A stretch of DNA of 64,000 nt, taken from positions 186,001 to 250,000 of the forward strand of contig JAFEUB010000774.1 in assembly GCA_024529925.1 (NCBI GenBank), written 5' to 3'. Below the pieces are notes generated by a model. It worked only from the letters and a program-made list of their open reading frames with translations. It did not search any database and was not told the DNA's origin. Made by a program: the position numbers and the translations under genes. Below are positions 59,501 to 64,000 of the stretch, in pieces (within the stretch, counting starts at the first letter, position 1; each line of letters begins with the position of its first letter). Origin of the DNA: Ophthalmolycus amberensis (taxonomy: Eukaryota; Chordata; Actinopteri; Perciformes; Zoarcidae).

Positions 59501-61650
59501 TTGTTTGTAGTTTACAAGTGGCCAGTGAGTGGCATTGAGCTAAATTAATGTTGGATAATGAAAGTCGTGGTCATTGAATAAAGTGAATTCAATTTTTTTA
59601 CATATACCGTGGCAGCACCCCCAGCTAGACATCTTCCATCACGTATGCCAGGCAGACCTGAGAGCCATTATTGTAGGCTAGACTGGCCATTGTAGATGAC
59701 GCTTGGCTGCCTTTGGGTCCCCCACGGTCCTGACACCTGCCTCTGAACACCTTAAATCTGGAGTTAGGATACATATAGGCTATAATATATGCAATAGCTA
59801 AACTCACGCTCACTGCACAGTAAGGGACTTGCCGGAAAAACCTGTGGGTTGGAAAAAATAACAGCGATAACACAGCAAAAGAAACTACTTACGATTGTTG
59901 TATATTCTGAACTGCAATATAAAACTTTTATAATTGCACTCTTCCCACTTTGTAATGCAACTGCTGCACAGCAATTTCCCTCGGGATAAATAAAAGTAAA
60001 TTTTATGTTATCATCCCAACCTGAGAGACAGCAATCTGCCACAAGGCATCCAGTCTGTCGGATATCCAAAAGAAGAAGAACTCCATTTGTTGCTTACTGA
60101 CAGAATGTACATACAATCAGTGACGAGGAATCATTCTCTAATAAGTCCCTAGCTTTTCTGGTTTGAGTCTCACTTTAATGTCGTTGCGTTTTTCCTATTT
60201 TTGTCGCATTCAGCAAAATATCGTGTTGTGAAATGTCATTGTTCTTCCCGAAATGTCATTGTTAGCTTAAATGTTGCTTTTTGACCCCCATGGCCAACAT
60301 AATTTATGTAGAAAAATAAGGAGTTATGGCTTTGCCACTGGGCTATGTAAAGGCCAGTACATTAACACCTGTGTTCTGAAATCCCTATGAAAGGACTATG
60401 CACTTCCATTCAAGGGTAACCTTCTCAGAAGTGCACTTTGCTGGACCATGAGATTGTCTCCAACGGAAACGGCATCGCTCCAGTTCTTCTTTATCTTGGT
60501 AAACACTTTCCAGGCACTATTACAAGGCAATGTCTCCATTATGAAGGGCTGAGATGGAGCTAGGACCACACACCTATGGTTGCTGACATGTACAAAGGTC
60601 AACGCTTTATCCATTAACCTCTCTACACATCTACCCATCAGCCTAGGTGTCCCTTCCAGTATCATTCAGTCCATCAGCCTCCCAACACGCAACACCACTC
60701 CCTTGTTCCTCAAGCTCTGCCACGATTAAGATTGCACAGATTACAATACAAATGTATATTACATAAACCTACTTAGAACAAGCTGGCGAAAGCAGCAAGT
60801 ACAAGAACTTAAATTCACCAATGTTTGTGGTAAAACAACCAAATATCTACTGGCATGATTTTCCAAGCTTCTCAGCATTTCTTTGAGCATTTCATTATTT
60901 ACTTGAGAAATGAACAACACACACACACAGCAGTAATAATATTGTACTCTGGAAACAAAAGCTCTGCATTATTAATTAAGCAGAACTGCTGGTAGAAGTC
61001 TTTACAATTTAAACGCTGACTGCTTTTCTGATTGCTAATTAGCTTTCTGTATGATTTGTTTAGAGAGGATCAGATTTGTCACCTGCTGTAATTTTGCTGT
61101 GGGTGAATACTAATCAGTTGTACAAGTGTTTCCTATATACCTATGCCTATGTGGATACTGTTATAATTAGGATATATGTTGTGTTCAGTGCCTTCCAAGT
61201 GTTAATGTGTTGAAATGTAGGTTTTGGGTCCTCACTTTCCCTGCAGCCTGCCTCGTCTAAATGTTCTTCAGGTAGTTTGTGATTTGCTTTATTTCCTGGA
61301 ATGATGTGTGAAAGCCTAGATATCGAGGGTGACCTTGTTGCTTTTCATCAAAGCTGGGCATGTGGACATGTAATCTCTCCAGCTAACGAATGAGTGAACA
61401 CGACACATTTTTAAAATGCAACATCCCTCTCTGTAATTTGTTGCACATGATGAGTCTAGAAAGCCCTTCTGCTTCAGCTGCTTAGCCTGTTTCAATGAAA
61501 ATTACTCAGATTTTTAGCAGCAAATGATCAACTTACATTTGTATCACTTGTATTCAATTTAAATTTAAATATTCGATCTAGGATTGTATGTGTTGTAACT
61601 ATCTCAATGGATGGTTTGGCTTGTTCTGCGATTCACAGGTATCTGAAAAA
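53583..61650. other. Intergenic, no gene seen
   Basis: Poly(T) tracts lie at 55509-55526 and 57968-57986, and a spaced direct repeat gaaatgtcattgtt at 60230-60243 and 60250-60263. The segment 58850-59010 (gcgggatcagattacaggag onward) may be a decayed dispersed repeat, but I cannot name it. No gene supported. Confidence 0.55.
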
Positions 61651-61653
61651 ATA

Positions 61654-61667
61654 CCCCCCCCCCCCCC
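61654..61667. repeat. Poly(C) tract, 14 C
   Basis: Uninterrupted C run. Confidence 0.95.
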
Positions 61668-61669
61668 TT

Positions 61670-64000
61670 AACATAAATGTCAGCCCAGAAATGTTACAAA
61701 ACGTTGAGATTTGATTTCTTCACATAAAGGGATAAGTGGAAAAAGATGGCAACTGTGATAATGACGGTGCATGCAATGATTTTGGACTAGAGTACGTTTC
61801 CTCGTGAAGATCAGATAGCACCACCCCCATGTACAGTAAATGTCAATGGCTGGGTAAGTTTAGATAAAAAACTATTTGCTGTTTACAGAGTGTTGACTTA
61901 AGAAAATGAAAACAGGTTACACCTTAATTAAAGTATGCCTTATTTTCTCTATAATACATCAAGTCACACATTAATCTACCTGATAAAGTAAGTTATGTGA
62001 CAAAGACAAAATGACCCAGTTACAGTTTCGGAGATGGACGCCTCCATATATTGACTGAGGCTTAACCTATTGCAGGTTCTTATGTAATCTGGGGCAGAAA
62101 CACCGTCAATCCAGACTGGCTGGGCAGACAAATAGGGCTTCATCCCTCTTTTTACTTTTCCTCTTTTGGCAGCAGTGTAAAACAAATCTTGACTGTGCGC
62201 CAAAATCAGTGGGAGTGATGGACAACTGCTTGTAACTATACAATCCTGCGTTTTTCACAAAACATTTTAATGATTTACTTTCCCACATGCAGGCCCAATA
62301 CCTGACCTACAGGCAGTTAGTAAGTTGTTGCTGCTACTTTGGATGATGCAACAGGGTGATTTTTGACCCCCTGATGCAATGCTGAAAGTCCTGTTGGAGT
62401 AACCGGATGACTATGTCGAAGACGCCTCTTACACACAAAATATTTACGATTTCCTCTTACCTATAGAGCTATTTATCAGTCTAGATTATTTTGGCGTGAG
62501 TTGCCTTGTTTAGGAGGTATCAGTTAAGAGATGTCTGCCTTCTCTCAAATATAATGGGACTTTATGGCACTCGGATCGGTGATTAAAGCGCCAAAGAAAT
62601 ACATTTCAAAACTCAAGATACATGAAAATGTTCACAACAGGGTCTGTCGATCATTTTGAGTAATCTGGTCATGATTTCTGTAAAGAAATATTACTGTTGA
62701 GTTTTTAAATTTGGCTTTTATTTACCCATAAAAGATAAATGCGTTCAAATCCAATTATGCCAAGATAACATCATGGGATTAAGAAATGCATTCACGCGTT
62801 TCACTTTCTTATTATTTCCATCTCTTCTACGTATCATTTTTCCTCCCTCCACCTCATGTTCTGTAATTCCTCTTCCCTCGGTCCTTTTCCTGTCATCGCT
62901 GTCTGTTTTTTTTCACCATTTAATTTGCATTTCTTTACTTGACACTGGTAATCATGATTTGCACTGTCACTTAACACAATACACCCCGCTAATTTCTGCG
63001 AAATGTAAAACCTGAGGTTGTGAATACACATGGATAATTAAGACAGAGGGTTGCAGGCTACGTTGCATCAGGTTATATTACACTTGAACACTGCTCTACC
63101 ATTTGGGTGCATTCATATTTCCAGAATAGCCTCAGGCTAAATGATTCTCATATTGATACAGCCTACTGCTGGCTCCTTTGGTGCTATCAAACCAGTGCAA
63201 ATGTCTTCCTTTCATCTAGCCACGTAAATAGCCTTTGCTTGATCACAGAAAGAAATGTGCTGTTGCTGTGGTGCTCAGAGCAGAATGGAGCACGTCGTCG
63301 GAGACGAATAAAAGGACTTCCATAATAAAATGTAGAAGAAGTAAAGTAGGAAACCGAGGCGCTTTGCCACAAATGTAATCAGAACTCCGCTGGTGTTAAT
63401 TTGATAAAAAACACTTTAATGGGCTGGTTTGACTTTAATCAGAATTACACTTAGCTTAAGAAGTTGTTTCACCGATTATGGGGCTTTCCAATTAATAGTA
63501 TTGGAAAATTAACATCGTACAACCAGAAGAGGAATTTTGCTGAAATGCAAATCAAATGTTTTTTTCTACTGAAGTGATGTTTACTGCTATCTCTACAAGC
63601 TCTCAATAAGAAAATATAACCATAACCCCAGACTGTCATCCTGGATGCTTTCACTATCACTTCACTAAAAAAAAACTAACAGCGGAACCTGTATTGTTTT
63701 CAAGATGTAAAATCTGACGCCCCTCCACAGAGTAGCGATTGGGAAAGCTGCCAGTTCATTCTCTTTGGAACAGCCTGATTTATTTACTGACTCAAGCTTT
63801 AGTGCTGTTTGTTCTGGCTTTAGGAAAGAGTGTTTCTTTCTCGCAAACACTGATATGCTTTAACAAATGAATAAGAAGAGTCCTTATTCATTCATTGTTA
63901 ACCTTTTAGTGTGAATTACTTTAAAATCTGTCTCAATTTCTGTTTCTGCCATTTGCCTGTGTCTCAGTTGACATAGAGGAGTTACCTAGCCAAGTAAATA
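61670..64000. other. Intergenic to window edge, no gene seen
   Basis: AT-rich DNA without supported coding or RNA genes. The expected next genes from vertebrate synteny are not reached. Confidence 0.6.

Noticed and set aside
7441..64000. Search for olig2, olig1 or c21orf62 coding sequence
   Set aside because: No bHLH signature and no C21orf62-like frame was seen. They probably lie beyond the right edge.
1..64000. CRISPR arrays, operons, bacterial promoters, riboswitches, rRNA or tRNA genes
   Set aside because: The sequence is vertebrate nuclear DNA. No array with regular spacers and no intact tRNA or rRNA was seen; the only tRNA-like piece is the SINE relic.

Overview
The window is vertebrate nuclear DNA, most likely from a percomorph-type ray-finned fish. 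The evidence is a complete vertebrate gene with 18 coding exons and canonical GT-AG introns, abundant (AC)n, (TG)n and poly(C) tracts, an L2-type LINE tail ending in (CTTGC)n, and dispersed repeats of a kind I recognise from teleost genomes. The taxon is inferred from these features; no species can be named.

Region 1 (1 to about 7.4 kb) holds one gene on the minus strand, paxbp1 (PAX3- and PAX7-binding protein 1, formerly GCFC1). All 18 coding exons could be joined in frame: 2775 nt, 924 residues plus the stop codon. Every intron begins GT and ends AG. The start codon is at 7267-7269 and the stop at 71-73. The 3' UTR runs off the left edge. The gene is compact, with 17 introns in 7.2 kb. A short 5' flank with a YY1-like motif follows at about 7.27-7.44 kb.

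Region 2 (about 7.4 to 64 kb) is a desert of more than 56 kb in which I can support no cellular gene. In human 21q22.11 the order is SYNJ1-PAXBP1-C21orf62-OLIG2-OLIG1, so this side of paxbp1 would be expected to lead to c21orf62 and olig2. Neither was recognised here. By inference the desert may carry long-range control elements for a neighbour such as olig2. It contains one very good CTCF-type motif (33834-33847) and two weaker ones.

Repeats and mobile DNA in the desert, left to right: a poly(C)/(CCT)n/(AC)n cluster (10.9-11.4 kb); a diverged repeat pair (12.4 and 14.5 kb); a diverged tandem duplication (12.86 and 13.04 kb); an L2-like LINE 3' end (16.5-17.3 kb); common fish repeats (18.45 and 24.47 kb); a 36-bp near-perfect palindrome (20.67 kb); a decayed tRNA-derived SINE (30.1 kb); a poly(A)-tailed retroposed insert with a perfect 17-bp target-site duplication (31.64-32.10 kb); a pair of perfect 70-bp inverted repeats 617 bp apart (38.12 and 38.81 kb); and a decayed hAT-like region with a BED-finger-like stretch (48.9-49.7 kb).

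No new multi-gene system is visible. The items most worth checking are the perfect 70-bp inverted repeats, the retroposed insert, the CTCF-type sites and one unusually long open reading frame at 25.46-26.07 kb.
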